Shown here: piece after piece, positions 1 through 8,582 of the stretch
How positions within the stretch are numbered: position 1 is the first letter of the stretch
Layout of the letters: the number at the start of each line of letters is the position of its first letter
Origin: CALMFG01 sp963674805
GTDB lineage: Bacteria; Bacillota; Clostridia; Christensenellales; CALMFG01
NCBI GenBank assembly: GCA_963674805.2
Contig: CAXXNY010000016.1
Span: 124,001 to 188,000, forward strand
Direction of reading: 5' to 3'
Length of the DNA: 64,000 bases
Notes under the pieces: model-generated
Database searches by the model: none
Told to the model about the DNA's origin: nothing
What the model saw: only the letters and a program-made list of their open reading frames with translations
Translations under genes and position numbers: made by a program

Positions 1-734
1 TTTGCGGTGAAGATGACATCCGCACCTAAACCGCCGGTTTCTTTCAGAACGCGCTCAACACCGTCCTCATCCAGCGTGGATACAAATATATCCGCATTTA
101 TGGTCTTTTTCGCTAGTTCCAGCCTGGGGGTGCTCCGCTGGAGCACAATGACCTTTGCCGCGCCCATCTTCTTTGCGACTTCAGCCAGCATACAGCCGAT
201 CGGCCCCGCGCCAATCACTACAACCACATCCCCGAGCTTGACAGGGCTGAGTTCCAGCGCATTCAGCACGCACGCCAGCGGCTCCGCCAGCGCCCCCTCT
301 TCATAGCTCACATGGTCAGGCAGCTTGGTGATTGGGCCATGGTTTACCATAATTGCATTCAGCGGCACATATTCCGCAAATCCGCCCTGAAACTGATATC
401 CCATTGCATAATTGATCTGGCAGTTATTACCGATGCCCGCCTTACAGAAGATGCATTCTCCACACGGCACGTCTGCCCCCAGCGCCACACGGTCGCCGAC
501 TTGATAACCGTGAACCAGCTTTCCGACTTCCACAATTTCGCCCGAAATCTCGTGCCCGATAATCGCGGGGTAAGATACACGGTTGTTCCCGTGATGGAAA
601 ATACGAATATCCGATCCGCATACCGCCGTTGCTTTTACCTTTAACATCATTGAAAGGTCATCGATTTCCGGCTTGTCCACCTCTCTGACTGCCATTAAAT
701 CCAAACCGTCAACAACTGCCGCTTTCATTTTCAT
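1..734 (-). CDS. Zinc-dependent polyol/alcohol dehydrogenase (partial, C-terminus outside window)
   Basis: Medium-chain zinc dehydrogenase that would oxidise a sugar alcohol or related secondary alcohol with NAD(P). About 244 residues are visible before the window edge; the family is usually about 345. The start is the ATG at 734, six bases after a GGAGGA ribosome binding site; a second ATG two codons later is less well placed. Catalytic zinc residues are visible as Cys39 in AVCGSD and the HE pair at 61-62. The four structural-zinc cysteines are at about 91, 94, 97 and 105, and the Rossmann motif GAGPIG is at about 175-180. It lies 22 bases downstream of a second dehydrogenase and is probably co-transcribed with it. 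The exact substrate is not predictable. Confidence 0.93.
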   Translation of the reverse strand, partial: MKMKAAVVDGLDLMAVREVDKPEIDDLSMMLKVKATAVCGSDIRIFHHGNNRVSYPAIIGHEISGEIVEVGKLVHGYQVGDRVALGADVPCGECIFCKAGIGNNCQINYAMGYQFQGGFAEYVPLNAIMVNHGPITKLPDHVSYEEGALAEPLACVLNALELSPVKLGDVVVVIGAGPIGCMLAEVAKKMGAAKVIVLQRSTPRLELAKKTINADIFVSTLDEDGVERVLKETGGLGADVIFTA

Positions 735-756
735 GCGCTGTCCTCCAAACATATGA

Positions 757-1797
757 TTAATCGTTTATAAACATTACCTTATTAAAAAACGCTGTTTTAT
801 CACGCATCATTTCAAAAGCCTGATTACATTCTGATAACCGGAACCGATGCGTAATAAATGGCTTCACATCCAGCTTACCCCGGCTCATCGCTTTGAGTGC
901 GGTCTGCCAGTCATTCTTTGATTGAGTATAGCTCGAGTTCCATGTGCCGTACAAACTGAGTTGTTTACGCAGGATCTCCCAATAGTCTTTTTGAGATAAA
1001 TGCATCTCACCTAACGGGTTCCCCATTAATACAACTTTACCGAATGGTCTTGCAATCTTGACACTTCCGGCATATGCAGTTCCGGCACCTGCACCTTCGA
1101 CTGCAACGTCAACGCCTTTTCCGCCGGTTATTGCCATCACCTGTTTAATATAATCCTCATCTCTTGAATTGAGCACATGCGTATAGCCAAGTGATTTTGC
1201 AAACGCAATTTTTTCGGGATCAATGTCCAGCAGTATCACATCCAGTGCACCCCAGGCCCTTGCCAGCGCCGCGAGCATAAGCCCGATCGGGCCCGCGCCA
1301 AACACTGCGACTATATCGCCGAGCATTACGCCTGCCCGCCCCAGTGCATGCAAAGACACTGCCGCCGGCTCTACCATTGCCGCTTCCTCATAAGACAGGG
1401 CATCATCCGCCAGTACAACATTCCAGACCGGCACCGCAATATATTCTGCAAATGCGCCGTCGCAGCGCGACCCAAAATAGTTATAATTGCGGCAGGATGC
1501 ATAGCTGCCGACTTCGCACATGTCGCACTCAAAGCACGGAATCAGCGGGAACACCGACGCCTTCTTTCCCAGCAGTGCACTGTCTGTATCATTACCCAGC
1601 CCGACTATTTCACCGGAGAATTCATGCCCGGGAATCGTCGGGAACGTGTAGGTGCCTTTCGTAAACACGCGCGGCAAATCCGAGCCGCAAATACCGGATG
1701 CTTTTATTTTGATCAGCACTTCGCCCGCTTTGGGTTTTGGATCGGTGACGGTTTCAAACCTCAAATCACCTACCGCGTGCAAAACGCATGCATTCAT
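757..1797 (-). CDS. Zinc-dependent dehydrogenase, galactitol-1-phosphate 5-dehydrogenase-like
   Basis: Full-length (346 aa) medium-chain zinc dehydrogenase. Catalytic zinc ligands are Cys37 (GICGSD), His58 and Glu59 in PGHEF. Structural zinc cysteines are 88, 91, 94 and 102, and the coenzyme-binding GAGPIG is at 167-172. The overall sequence resembles the GatD/sorbitol dehydrogenase branch, which oxidises hexitol phosphates or hexitols; this is a family-level call only. The ATG at 1797 follows AGAGG at suitable spacing. The gene is divergent from a DeoR regulator and heads a unit with the following dehydrogenase, so it is probably controlled by that regulator. No PTS or polyol transporter lies next to it in this window. 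Confidence 0.92.
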   Translation of the reverse strand: MNACVLHAVGDLRFETVTDPKPKAGEVLIKIKASGICGSDLPRVFTKGTYTFPTIPGHEFSGEIVGLGNDTDSALLGKKASVFPLIPCFECDMCEVGSYASCRNYNYFGSRCDGAFAEYIAVPVWNVVLADDALSYEEAAMVEPAAVSLHALGRAGVMLGDIVAVFGAGPIGLMLAALARAWGALDVILLDIDPEKIAFAKSLGYTHVLNSRDEDYIKQVMAITGGKGVDVAVEGAGAGTAYAGSVKIARPFGKVVLMGNPLGEMHLSQKDYWEILRKQLSLYGTWNSSYTQSKNDWQTALKAMSRGKLDVKPFITHRFRLSECNQAFEMMRDKTAFFNKVMFIND

Positions 1798-1811
1798 CGT
1801 ATACCTCTCTT

Positions 1812-1932
1812 ATGCGCATTCTCTTTTCATCTGTATTATAATTGAGGTGTTTATTCATTTTCAATTGTGTCGGTAATGTTTCAATTCGCGCATATATAAT
1901 GCGTGTTTTTGTGCTATAATGCGCATATATAA
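1812..1932. promoter_or_regulatory. Candidate DeoR operators: repeated ATGCGCAT and GCGCATATATAA
   Basis: The divergent region holds the 8-base palindrome ATGCGCAT at 1812-1819 and 1919-1926. It also holds a 12-base direct repeat GCGCATATATAA at 1888-1899 and 1921-1932, exactly 33 bases apart (about three helical turns). An extended -10 (TGCTATAAT, 1912-1920) for the regulator sits between these copies. The arrangement suits autoregulation plus control of the dehydrogenases. Binding by the neighbouring regulator is inferred. Confidence 0.45.
1835..1864 (-). promoter_or_regulatory. Sigma-A promoter of the dehydrogenase pair
   Basis: On the minus strand, TTGAAA (1859-1864) and TATAAT (1835-1840) are separated by 18 bases and point to the dehydrogenase start at 1797. 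Confidence 0.6.
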
Positions 1933-1951
1933 ACAAAAGTGAGATACAACG

Positions 1952-2716
1952 ATGTTATCAGACGAACGCCAGCACGCTATCATTGATATGCTAAAAATAA
2001 AGAAATTTGTGAATGTACCGGATCTTGCCCGTCATTTTTATACTTCCGAAGCGACCATACGGCGTGATTTGGATAAGCTTAAAAAAACAGGAATACTCAA
2101 GCGCACCCATGGCGGCGCGGTTTTAGAGCAGGGTATGGATTCGGCAATCCCATATGTGGTCAGAAAAGATGAGCGCACAGCGGAAAAAAATATCATTGCA
2201 GGGCTGGCGCTGAAACTGATTCATACGGGCGATGTCATTATTATCGACTCCTCATCGACTTCCGCGCGGATGATCCCGCTGCTGGGGCAGAATAAACCTA
2301 AGACCGTGGTCAGCAACAGTCCAAAAGTATCGATCGAAATCGCGCAGCGATACCCAGACATCAAGGTTTACTCCACAGGCGGATTCCTGCGTAACTCTTC
2401 CATCTCTTATGTCGGTGAATCCGCACGGAATATGGTGGCGTCTATATCGGTCAATACGATGTTCTTTTCCTGTGTCGGCGTATCTTTGGAAAAGGGGCTG
2501 ACGGATTCCAGTACGAGCGAAGCAGAGTTAAAACGCACAATGATTCAACAATCGGCGCTTAAAGTCTTTTTGGCCGATTCATCAAAACTCAATCATAATG
2601 CGTTTTCACATATTTGTATGTTCAATGATATTGATTATCTCATTACTGAAAAACCGCTGGATGACCTTTGGCATAATCGGCTGACAGATGAGGGCGTGCG
2701 GATTATTCATCCATAA
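1952..2716 (+). CDS. DeoR-family transcriptional regulator
   Basis: A 254-residue DeoR/GlpR-type repressor. The N-terminal winged HTH spans about residues 5-58, with the recognition helix around TSEATIRRDLDKL followed by the typical RTHGGAV wing. The C-terminal domain (about 75-235) is the ribose-5-phosphate-isomerase-like sensor fold that usually binds a phosphorylated sugar; DSSSTS is its effector-loop motif. The gene is divergent from two zinc dehydrogenases and starts about 30 bases downstream of an extended -10. It most likely represses the dehydrogenases until a sugar phosphate accumulates. Length is normal for the family. Confidence 0.93.
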   Translation: MLSDERQHAIIDMLKIKKFVNVPDLARHFYTSEATIRRDLDKLKKTGILKRTHGGAVLEQGMDSAIPYVVRKDERTAEKNIIAGLALKLIHTGDVIIIDSSSTSARMIPLLGQNKPKTVVSNSPKVSIEIAQRYPDIKVYSTGGFLRNSSISYVGESARNMVASISVNTMFFSCVGVSLEKGLTDSSTSEAELKRTMIQQSALKVFLADSSKLNHNAFSHICMFNDIDYLITEKPLDDLWHNRLTDEGVRIIHP

Positions 2717-2926
2717 GCTTTGGGTTGACTGATATTGCGAAAATGCCATTTTTTCACTAATAGCTCTAATACAATTGACAGTTGAGACAGAATCATAATA
2801 CAATTCTTTGTGGTGCCCATCGGCACGTTTTCCTGCCTGGGGGGTAAGCCGGCACAAATAAGAGGATTAATGCCTTAATCGATTATCGATAAATGATGCT
2901 GAAATACAAATCGAGGAAATGACACA

Positions 2927-3928
2927 ATGCACAATACAAAACAGCCAGTAAAAGGAGACAGCAAACGGACCGAAGGGTTTTCCATGAATCTTCCCCTGGC
3001 TAAAAAACACTCCGATTCCTGCACCGAGAATGTTCTTTTGAAATCATGGTACAAAATAAAAACCTTCCTGAAACCTGTTAAACAAATACGCCAGGCACCG
3101 CGCCAAACGGATGTGCAGCCTGAAGCAAATTCCAGTCTGACCAGGCAGTCTCGGAAGATCGTGACGACAGAAAAATGCTTTGTATGCGGTTGCATCTCTG
3201 CTTTCAGCATGCATGAAAGCGCGACTTTGATAAGAGAGGCCGCTTGTGAAAACTGCGGCGCAAGCCTAAGAAACTCTGACGTCGCACGTATTTTTGTTGA
3301 AAGTGCTTTAGGCAAAACGCTATCTATTCATGAAGCGAAAGCTGAGCTGCAGCATCTTTATATCTGTAATGCGTCGCATACCGGGGCATTGCATAATGCG
3401 CTGAAGGAACTGCCTTATTACTTTTTTGGTGAATATATTGGCGGTATCGCCTCCGGAAAAGTTTCTGACGGTATCGTCTGTGTTGATCTTCAGGACATAC
3501 CTTATAAAGACAATATGTTTGACATGATAATCACCGAAGGCGTGCTTGAGCATGTTGAATATTGGGAAAAGGCAATGGCAGAAATCAGTCGTGTTCTTAA
3601 GCCCAGTGGCCATCATGTATTTTCCGTACCCGTTCATGAAGGCAAGAAGACGGTTTCAAGAAAGACGAATCCAAAGAAAATCTACCATTATGGGGTACTG
3701 GGCCAGGGCAATGTCATCGTATTCACGGACTTTGGGGACGATTTGCCTGCTCTGCTGAATCAATTTGGCTTTGAGACGCACGCGACAATGTGCCACAGGT
3801 TTCATGATATCGCTGACATCACTGATTGCGATGCAGAATACCAGACCTACCTATTAAAAAAAGACAGCCTGTTGGACTTTTTCAGGTATAATAATATCAT
3901 ATTTGATTCGGTCAACCGCAAAGACTGA
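2927..3928 (+). CDS. Class I SAM-dependent methyltransferase with N-terminal Cys-rich segment
   Basis: A 333-residue protein. The C-terminal half (about 140-290) is a class I methyltransferase core: VCVDLQDIPYKDNMFDMI, then LEHVEYW, then the LKPSGHHVFSVP strand. The classical glycine motif I is weak, as in methyltransferases of surface-polysaccharide loci. At about 83-115 there are two CxxC/CxC pairs (CFVCGC, CENCGA) that could bind a metal. The first 80 residues are basic and look disordered. The ATG at 2927 follows GAGG. It stands alone between the DeoR gene and the convergent end of module A, with no obvious partner. Substrate unknown. Confidence 0.75.
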   Translation: MHNTKQPVKGDSKRTEGFSMNLPLAKKHSDSCTENVLLKSWYKIKTFLKPVKQIRQAPRQTDVQPEANSSLTRQSRKIVTTEKCFVCGCISAFSMHESATLIREAACENCGASLRNSDVARIFVESALGKTLSIHEAKAELQHLYICNASHTGALHNALKELPYYFFGEYIGGIASGKVSDGIVCVDLQDIPYKDNMFDMIITEGVLEHVEYWEKAMAEISRVLKPSGHHVFSVPVHEGKKTVSRKTNPKKIYHYGVLGQGNVIVFTDFGDDLPALLNQFGFETHATMCHRFHDIADITDCDAEYQTYLLKKDSLLDFFRYNNIIFDSVNRKD

Positions 3929-4005
3929 TTAGAGCAATTCTTATAAAGGTTTCCTAATCTGATTTTATAAAGCCGCATCGTATGATTTAAACATCTTATT
4001 CGTCT

Positions 4006-4329
4006 TTAATCTTGTGTTAAGACGCCGTCTAACTGTTGATTTAAATCAAAAATCTTCTCGGGCTGAACCGGATCAGCCGCAAACCACGGGCAGACGGTCA
4101 CATCCCACCTTTTACATATATCAGTAGCGCGCAATTCTGCATCACAGGCCTCAAGGTCGTCACACTCCAGATAGATAATGGATTGATTCTCATAGTACCA
4201 AATCACTTCGTTTTTAAATCCGGCCTCACGAATGGCGACTAGCATATCACGCCACGGCGCTTTATGGATGTCGATATATTCCTTTTGATTTTCCGGATTA
4301 ATCTTAATAATGATTAGATATTTTTTCAT
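4006..4329 (-). CDS. L-rhamnose mutarotase family protein
   Basis: A protein of about 107 residues of the RhaM (DUF718) family, which interconverts alpha and beta anomers of L-rhamnose. An in-frame start exists at 4341, but the ATG at 4329 is five bases after GAGGG and is preferred. Family features are the KINPENQKEY segment, the helix around HKAPWRDML, and the strand IIYLECDD. The C-terminal RWD...PWF region matches family layout. It is the last gene of module A, starting 9 bases past the stop of the amidohydrolase. It supports rhamnose or a related 6-deoxyhexose as the module's substrate. A more distant member than the copy at 25938. Confidence 0.82.
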   Translation of the reverse strand: MKKYLIIIKINPENQKEYIDIHKAPWRDMLVAIREAGFKNEVIWYYENQSIIYLECDDLEACDAELRATDICKRWDVTVCPWFAADPVQPEKIFDLNQQLDGVLTQD

Positions 4330-4337
4330 ATTCGCCC

Positions 4338-5633
4338 TCACTCATTAAAATAGTTTTCTGCATTGCCGGTCAACCATTGTCCGGCAATATATTTTGCATC
4401 TTTGATGTCCATCGTCCGTTCACGTATCCGGTTGTTTAGCACATACGAGATGTTTTCTTTCGCAATTTCCAGATGCCCCGCCAGATTAAAAACAAAGTTA
4501 TAATCCCCGCCAAACGCACAGACTTTATGAACCGGAATCATCTCCAGCACACGCGCGACCAGTTCCCTGCTTTTTATGCGGTCAATGATATGAGTCCAGG
4601 TTAAATTAATATGCACATTCGGAAAATACTTCGTAAGCAGCAGCGCATCATCAATATAGGGGATTCCGCCATGCAATAACGCAATGTGTACGTCGCTGAA
4701 TGCTTCAATCAATGTTTGCAGATATTTAGCCCGCGCCCGTGAGACATGGTTATAGTTCCACGCATGCATACCGGTATGAATGAATACATTCCAACCATTC
4801 TCTCTGGCCGCTTTCAGCATATATGTGATGATATAATCATCCAAATCTAATAACAGGTCAAAATCTGCTACCTGCTTCTCGATTTGGTTAGTATTGCGTT
4901 TCGCAGCGATTTTATTGCTGAGCAGTGCTGCCAGCACCCGGGCTGCTCCGTCTTTGCTGTTTAATTTAAAATCAAGATTGCGATGATATGCAGATCCGAT
5001 TTTAAGTGACCGAATACCGGCATTCATATACTGATGACAGAGTACGTCTAACGCATGGTTCAAACTGTTTACAGACACGATATCCACACCCGTATATTGG
5101 GACAGTTTTTGAATATCTTCTTTTGCTTTCGGGCATATCTCACTGATTGTCGGGACGTGCGTTAACACAGGGGAAGAGTAATCAGGATTAAGCTGGTAAT
5201 CCGGTAGCATATTCAGTGCTTTTGAAAGGTTCAGGCGCTCAAATTCAGACGCGTAAAGTCCGCTCACATTATCCACTTGCATTCTTTGTGTTACATGTTT
5301 GGCAGACTCAAAGTCAACCGTTTCAACGCCAAATCGCAAGCGCAGTGTTTTAATCAGGCTTAAAAAATATGTGGTATAGCGGACTTTATTAAGATAAGGA
5401 TAAAAGATTTCCCAGCGGGCTTTTAAGTCGCGCGTTGTATCCATTATCACATTCCACTCATGGACAGAAAGCCCGGAAGTGATCAGATCATCACAAATAT
5501 AAGGGCGCAGCAACGAAAAAAAATCCAAATACTTTTTGTTCAGCTGCGCCTCAGGTGAAAAATGCTCGTGTGTATCAATTATTTTAATCGTATCAAGAAA
5601 CTGTCTGATTTCTGTGCCTTGATATTCGTCCAT
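4338..5633 (-). CDS. Amidohydrolase-superfamily metal-dependent hydrolase
   Basis: TIM-barrel hydrolase of the amidohydrolase_2 type, 431 residues from the ATG at 5633. The reading frame stays open back to 5720, inside the preceding gene, but the first metal motif (IDTHEHF) lies about 20 residues after the 5633 start, as usual. Other expected metal or active-site segments are IHTGMHAWN, LLHGGIPYID and FGGDYNF. Members hydrolyse lactones, decarboxylate, or isomerise uronates; which of these applies is unclear. The ribosome binding site before 5633 is weak, with a better GAGG about 25 bases upstream, so translational coupling to the preceding gene is likely. In module A it may open a lactone or act downstream of rhamnose isomerase. 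Confidence 0.8.
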   Translation of the reverse strand: MDEYQGTEIRQFLDTIKIIDTHEHFSPEAQLNKKYLDFFSLLRPYICDDLITSGLSVHEWNVIMDTTRDLKARWEIFYPYLNKVRYTTYFLSLIKTLRLRFGVETVDFESAKHVTQRMQVDNVSGLYASEFERLNLSKALNMLPDYQLNPDYSSPVLTHVPTISEICPKAKEDIQKLSQYTGVDIVSVNSLNHALDVLCHQYMNAGIRSLKIGSAYHRNLDFKLNSKDGAARVLAALLSNKIAAKRNTNQIEKQVADFDLLLDLDDYIITYMLKAARENGWNVFIHTGMHAWNYNHVSRARAKYLQTLIEAFSDVHIALLHGGIPYIDDALLLTKYFPNVHINLTWTHIIDRIKSRELVARVLEMIPVHKVCAFGGDYNFVFNLAGHLEIAKENISYVLNNRIRERTMDIKDAKYIAGQWLTGNAENYFNE

Positions 5634-5650
5634 CACACCATTACGAATGC

Positions 5651-6703
5651 TTATTCGCCTCTTGAGATTTTCTCCAATAATGCAATATCCAGCGGATATT
5701 GCCCAAATTCTTCGACACATTCAAGAAAGTACCGGTAGTTGTCCGGGCTAATGCCGCCGTGAATCGAGTTGCTGGACGAGATGATATGCCCGCCGCCGAT
5801 ACTGCCGTCTAAAATACACTTAGCCGTATCCTGTCTGACCTTCTCCAGCGGCTGGTCAACCAGCGTACTGATACAGTCCACATTCCCTTTAAGTGCAATT
5901 TTGTCTCCGTACCGCGCTTTCATCTCTGCCATTTCCATATGTCCCAGCGGATCAATCGGGTCTAAACAATCAATCCCCGTTTCAATCAGCGCATCTGCAA
6001 TGCCTCTTAAGTCGCCGTCGGAATGCTTGATGACATACAATCCAAGGTCTTTAAAATTCTTAACCAGTTCTTTAAAATACGGGTAAACCTGCTCCATATA
6101 CATTTCCGGCCGCAATAACAGCCCGGTGTCATTCGCAATATCATCCCCGATGACAATCACTTCTATCCCGATATCAACCAGGTTTTTTGCGATTCTCGTG
6201 CTATGTTCAACGCACATCGCCATCAGTTCGGCTGTTAATTCCGGCTGCAGGTAGAATGACATGAGAAAATCCTCAAACCCCATCAAGTCACGCGGATGTG
6301 AAAACACATCTTTAACGCGCGCAACTACCGCGATTTCGTCGCCCACTTCTGACAGCGCTTTTTTTATGCTGTCAAAGCGGTGCGCGTCATCCGGATCAGG
6401 CACCGTAAAATTATGAAAATCTTCAATGTTCTTGATTGGATGCTTAACCGCGTTTGGGTAATCATCATAAGATACCCGCGTTACACCCCATTCATCCACA
6501 AAATGGCGGTCGTCAACCGCTGTCTTCGCATAGTTAAGCGAGACGGCAATGCCGCTTAATCCCGCTTTTTGAACGAATTCCAACGTCGATTTTGCACCGT
6601 TAACCGCTTCAATGACTTTTGGATGAAGCTCCCATTCCATCGTCGGCACACGGTCCGGCTGTTCTCTTTTTAATGCAGCTAAAATTCTTTCTCTTCCCGT
6701 CAT
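5651..6703 (-). CDS. Uroporphyrinogen decarboxylase (URO-D) family protein
   Basis: A 350-residue TIM-barrel protein of the URO-D/corrinoid methyltransferase superfamily. The start at 6703 (MTGRERIL) is chosen because it follows GGGTGG and begins right after the stop of the isomerase; the frame itself stays open to 6751. It has the family N-terminus (RERILAALKREQPDRVP) and the HSDGDL and KGNVDC segments. MtaA/CmuA-type enzymes bind zinc with His-x-Cys plus a distal Cys. Here the first motif is His-Ser-Asp and the distal region SSSNSIHGG lacks the cysteine, so it is probably not a canonical corrinoid methyltransferase. URO-D homologues recur in sugar operons with unknown function. Confidence 0.82.
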   Translation of the reverse strand: MTGRERILAALKREQPDRVPTMEWELHPKVIEAVNGAKSTLEFVQKAGLSGIAVSLNYAKTAVDDRHFVDEWGVTRVSYDDYPNAVKHPIKNIEDFHNFTVPDPDDAHRFDSIKKALSEVGDEIAVVARVKDVFSHPRDLMGFEDFLMSFYLQPELTAELMAMCVEHSTRIAKNLVDIGIEVIVIGDDIANDTGLLLRPEMYMEQVYPYFKELVKNFKDLGLYVIKHSDGDLRGIADALIETGIDCLDPIDPLGHMEMAEMKARYGDKIALKGNVDCISTLVDQPLEKVRQDTAKCILDGSIGGGHIISSSNSIHGGISPDNYRYFLECVEEFGQYPLDIALLEKISRGE

Positions 6704-6704
6704 G

Positions 6705-7931
6705 TCAGCCACCCAACGTGTTAATGCCTGCAAAGCCGCGTTCGTCTTCAATTTTTGCCGCGTAGCCGCCTTGGCGATAATTTTCGATTGGGTTCACATG
6801 GGACAGTCCCATATCAAGCCGTACCTTTTCAATCAAAGGCGCTACGTCTGTATTGAAAGCATCCATCACGATCATATTTGCCTTAATCACATCGTTATCC
6901 GCCTGCGCCTGTTTTAATCCGGCACGGTCAAGCAGCAGCGCTTTTGTATAAGCCGTTTGGATATTCATGACCGAATAGATAATGCCCTCAATCGAAGGTT
7001 CAATATTATGCGACTGGTCCAGCATATATACAATATCCGTATTCAGTCCCGCAACGCCGGCATCAACAATTTCTTTAAAGATCAAGAACATTTCTAACGG
7101 CTTAACTGTTCCTGTGATAAGGTCATCATCCGCATACCGCCGGTTATTGAAGTGAAAACCGCCAAGCTTCTTTTCATCCAATAGAATCGCGATAATCTGC
7201 TCGATATTTACGCCGGCCAAATGATGTCCCAGGTCAACGAGAACCTTTGCGCGGTCACCCAGCTTATCACACATCAGTTTTGACATACCCCAGTCTTGTA
7301 CGTCCGATGTATAAAAGAACGGTTCAAACGGTTTATATTCCAGAACCATCATCATGTCATCGTCCATCGCATCATAAAGATGCTTCAGTCCGTCAAACAG
7401 CCGGTGTTTTCTCGCAATCAGGTCGTCCTGTCCCGGGTAGTTTGTACCATCCGCAACCCACATACCGATTACTTTTGAGTTCATCTCCCGCGCCATGCGG
7501 ACGCATTCCTCAAAATGTTCATTGGTTTGCTGCCTCACTTCATCTATCGGACTGCATAGCGATCCATAACGGAACGCCTGGCCTTGAAATGTGTTGGGGT
7601 GTACCGTGCCAATCGTCATGTTTTTAGACTCGGCATATTCGCGGACCGGTGCATATTCCCCGTCTTCAGTGACATCCCAGAGTACGTGGCTCGCCATGAC
7701 CGGGCAAATCCCCAATACGCGCTGGATTTCCGCACAGTCATCTATCTTCTGCCAGATATTCGCGGCAGCCCCCTTATCACGAAACGTACCATACCGGGTT
7801 CCCGAATTCCCTACAGCCCAAGATGGCAATTCTACCACCATTGATTTCATCTTGTCTTCAATCTCACTCACATCAATGCCCTTGTTTCCCAAGGACTCTG
7901 TGAGCCAAAGGTATCTATCGTTTAGCTTCAT
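6705..7931 (-). CDS. rhaI: L-rhamnose isomerase, RhaI type
   Basis: A 408-residue TIM-barrel sugar isomerase resembling the Pseudomonas stutzeri-type L-rhamnose isomerase, which interconverts L-rhamnose and L-rhamnulose and often accepts D-allose/D-psicose. Metal and active-site segments are visible: TVHPN, VLEYKPFEP (Glu), LVDLGHH (Asp/His), GFHFNNRRYADDD and MLDQSHN. It starts 11 bases after the SGNH hydrolase stop and overlaps the Shine-Dalgarno region of the URO-D gene, so it is part of module A. No rhamnulokinase or rhamnulose-1-phosphate aldolase is present in the operon, so the fate of the product is not explained by this window. Confidence 0.88.
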   Translation of the reverse strand: MKLNDRYLWLTESLGNKGIDVSEIEDKMKSMVVELPSWAVGNSGTRYGTFRDKGAAANIWQKIDDCAEIQRVLGICPVMASHVLWDVTEDGEYAPVREYAESKNMTIGTVHPNTFQGQAFRYGSLCSPIDEVRQQTNEHFEECVRMAREMNSKVIGMWVADGTNYPGQDDLIARKHRLFDGLKHLYDAMDDDMMMVLEYKPFEPFFYTSDVQDWGMSKLMCDKLGDRAKVLVDLGHHLAGVNIEQIIAILLDEKKLGGFHFNNRRYADDDLITGTVKPLEMFLIFKEIVDAGVAGLNTDIVYMLDQSHNIEPSIEGIIYSVMNIQTAYTKALLLDRAGLKQAQADNDVIKANMIVMDAFNTDVAPLIEKVRLDMGLSHVNPIENYRQGGYAAKIEDERGFAGINTLGG

Positions 7932-7942
7932 TATGTTTTACC

Positions 7943-8569
7943 TCACCGCAAGATTTTGTTTATTTCTGTGTATACGCCTTGTGCAAACTGCTGGTGCCCC
8001 TGCTCATCAAAATGCACGCCGTCGGCCTTTCCGGGCTTAACAGCTTCGTTGCAGTCCCAAAAGTATATGCCGTGTTTATCGGCCAGCTGGCGGTATAGCG
8101 CTGGTAATCTTTTTGATTTTTCCTCACCGTCTTCTAGCATCTCAGCTAATTCAGTTAATCCGCTGATCATGATTGGCGCCACCAGTAAGATATTGGGCGC
8201 GCCGCCGTCTCTGCCGCATTCGCTGCTTAATATGTCATTAATCAGGACCTCAACCCCAGCCGCAATATCACATGCCGGCAGGTTGAACCTTTTTTTCAAA
8301 TCATTGGTGCCCAGCATAATGACGACAAGGTCAAGCGGCATATGGCTGTATAGGCAGGGCATCAGATAGGTTCTGCCGTTTTTATACAGCTCGATGGGAT
8401 CATCCCAAACGGTCGTACGTCCGCCCAGTCCTTCCTCAATCACCGCATACTGATCGCCCAGTTTTGCCCGAAGCACGCCTGTCCAGCGTATCTGATCGTC
8501 AAAGCGCATACCCGTGCTGCCGTTTGTACCAAACGTATTAGAATCGCCAAAACATAGTATTCTCTTCAT
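7943..8569 (-). CDS. SGNH/GDSL-family hydrolase (esterase)
   Basis: A 208-residue hydrolase with all four SGNH blocks: block I GDSNTFG (catalytic Ser at about 9), the glycine in GLGGRT, block III GTNDLKK, and block V DGVHFDEQG (catalytic Asp and His). There is no signal peptide, so it acts in the cytoplasm. Such enzymes remove acetyl or other acyl groups from sugars and other esters. It sits between the permease and the rhamnose isomerase with gaps of 13 and 11 bases. De-esterification of an imported acylated sugar before isomerisation is a reasonable inference, not a demonstrated role. Confidence 0.9.
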   Translation of the reverse strand: MKRILCFGDSNTFGTNGSTGMRFDDQIRWTGVLRAKLGDQYAVIEEGLGGRTTVWDDPIELYKNGRTYLMPCLYSHMPLDLVVIMLGTNDLKKRFNLPACDIAAGVEVLINDILSSECGRDGGAPNILLVAPIMISGLTELAEMLEDGEEKSKRLPALYRQLADKHGIYFWDCNEAVKPGKADGVHFDEQGHQQFAQGVYTEINKILR

Positions 8570-8582
8570 ACATCAGCCTCAA

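Noticed and set aside
5634..5720. Longer N-terminus for the amidohydrolase starting at 5720
   Set aside because: It overlaps the URO-D gene by 70 bases and adds sequence without family similarity; the metal motif fits a start near 5633.
5651..6703. Annotation as true uroporphyrinogen decarboxylase (hemE) or MtaA
   Set aside because: Context is sugar catabolism, and the Cys residues of the MtaA zinc site are replaced, so only the family name is given.
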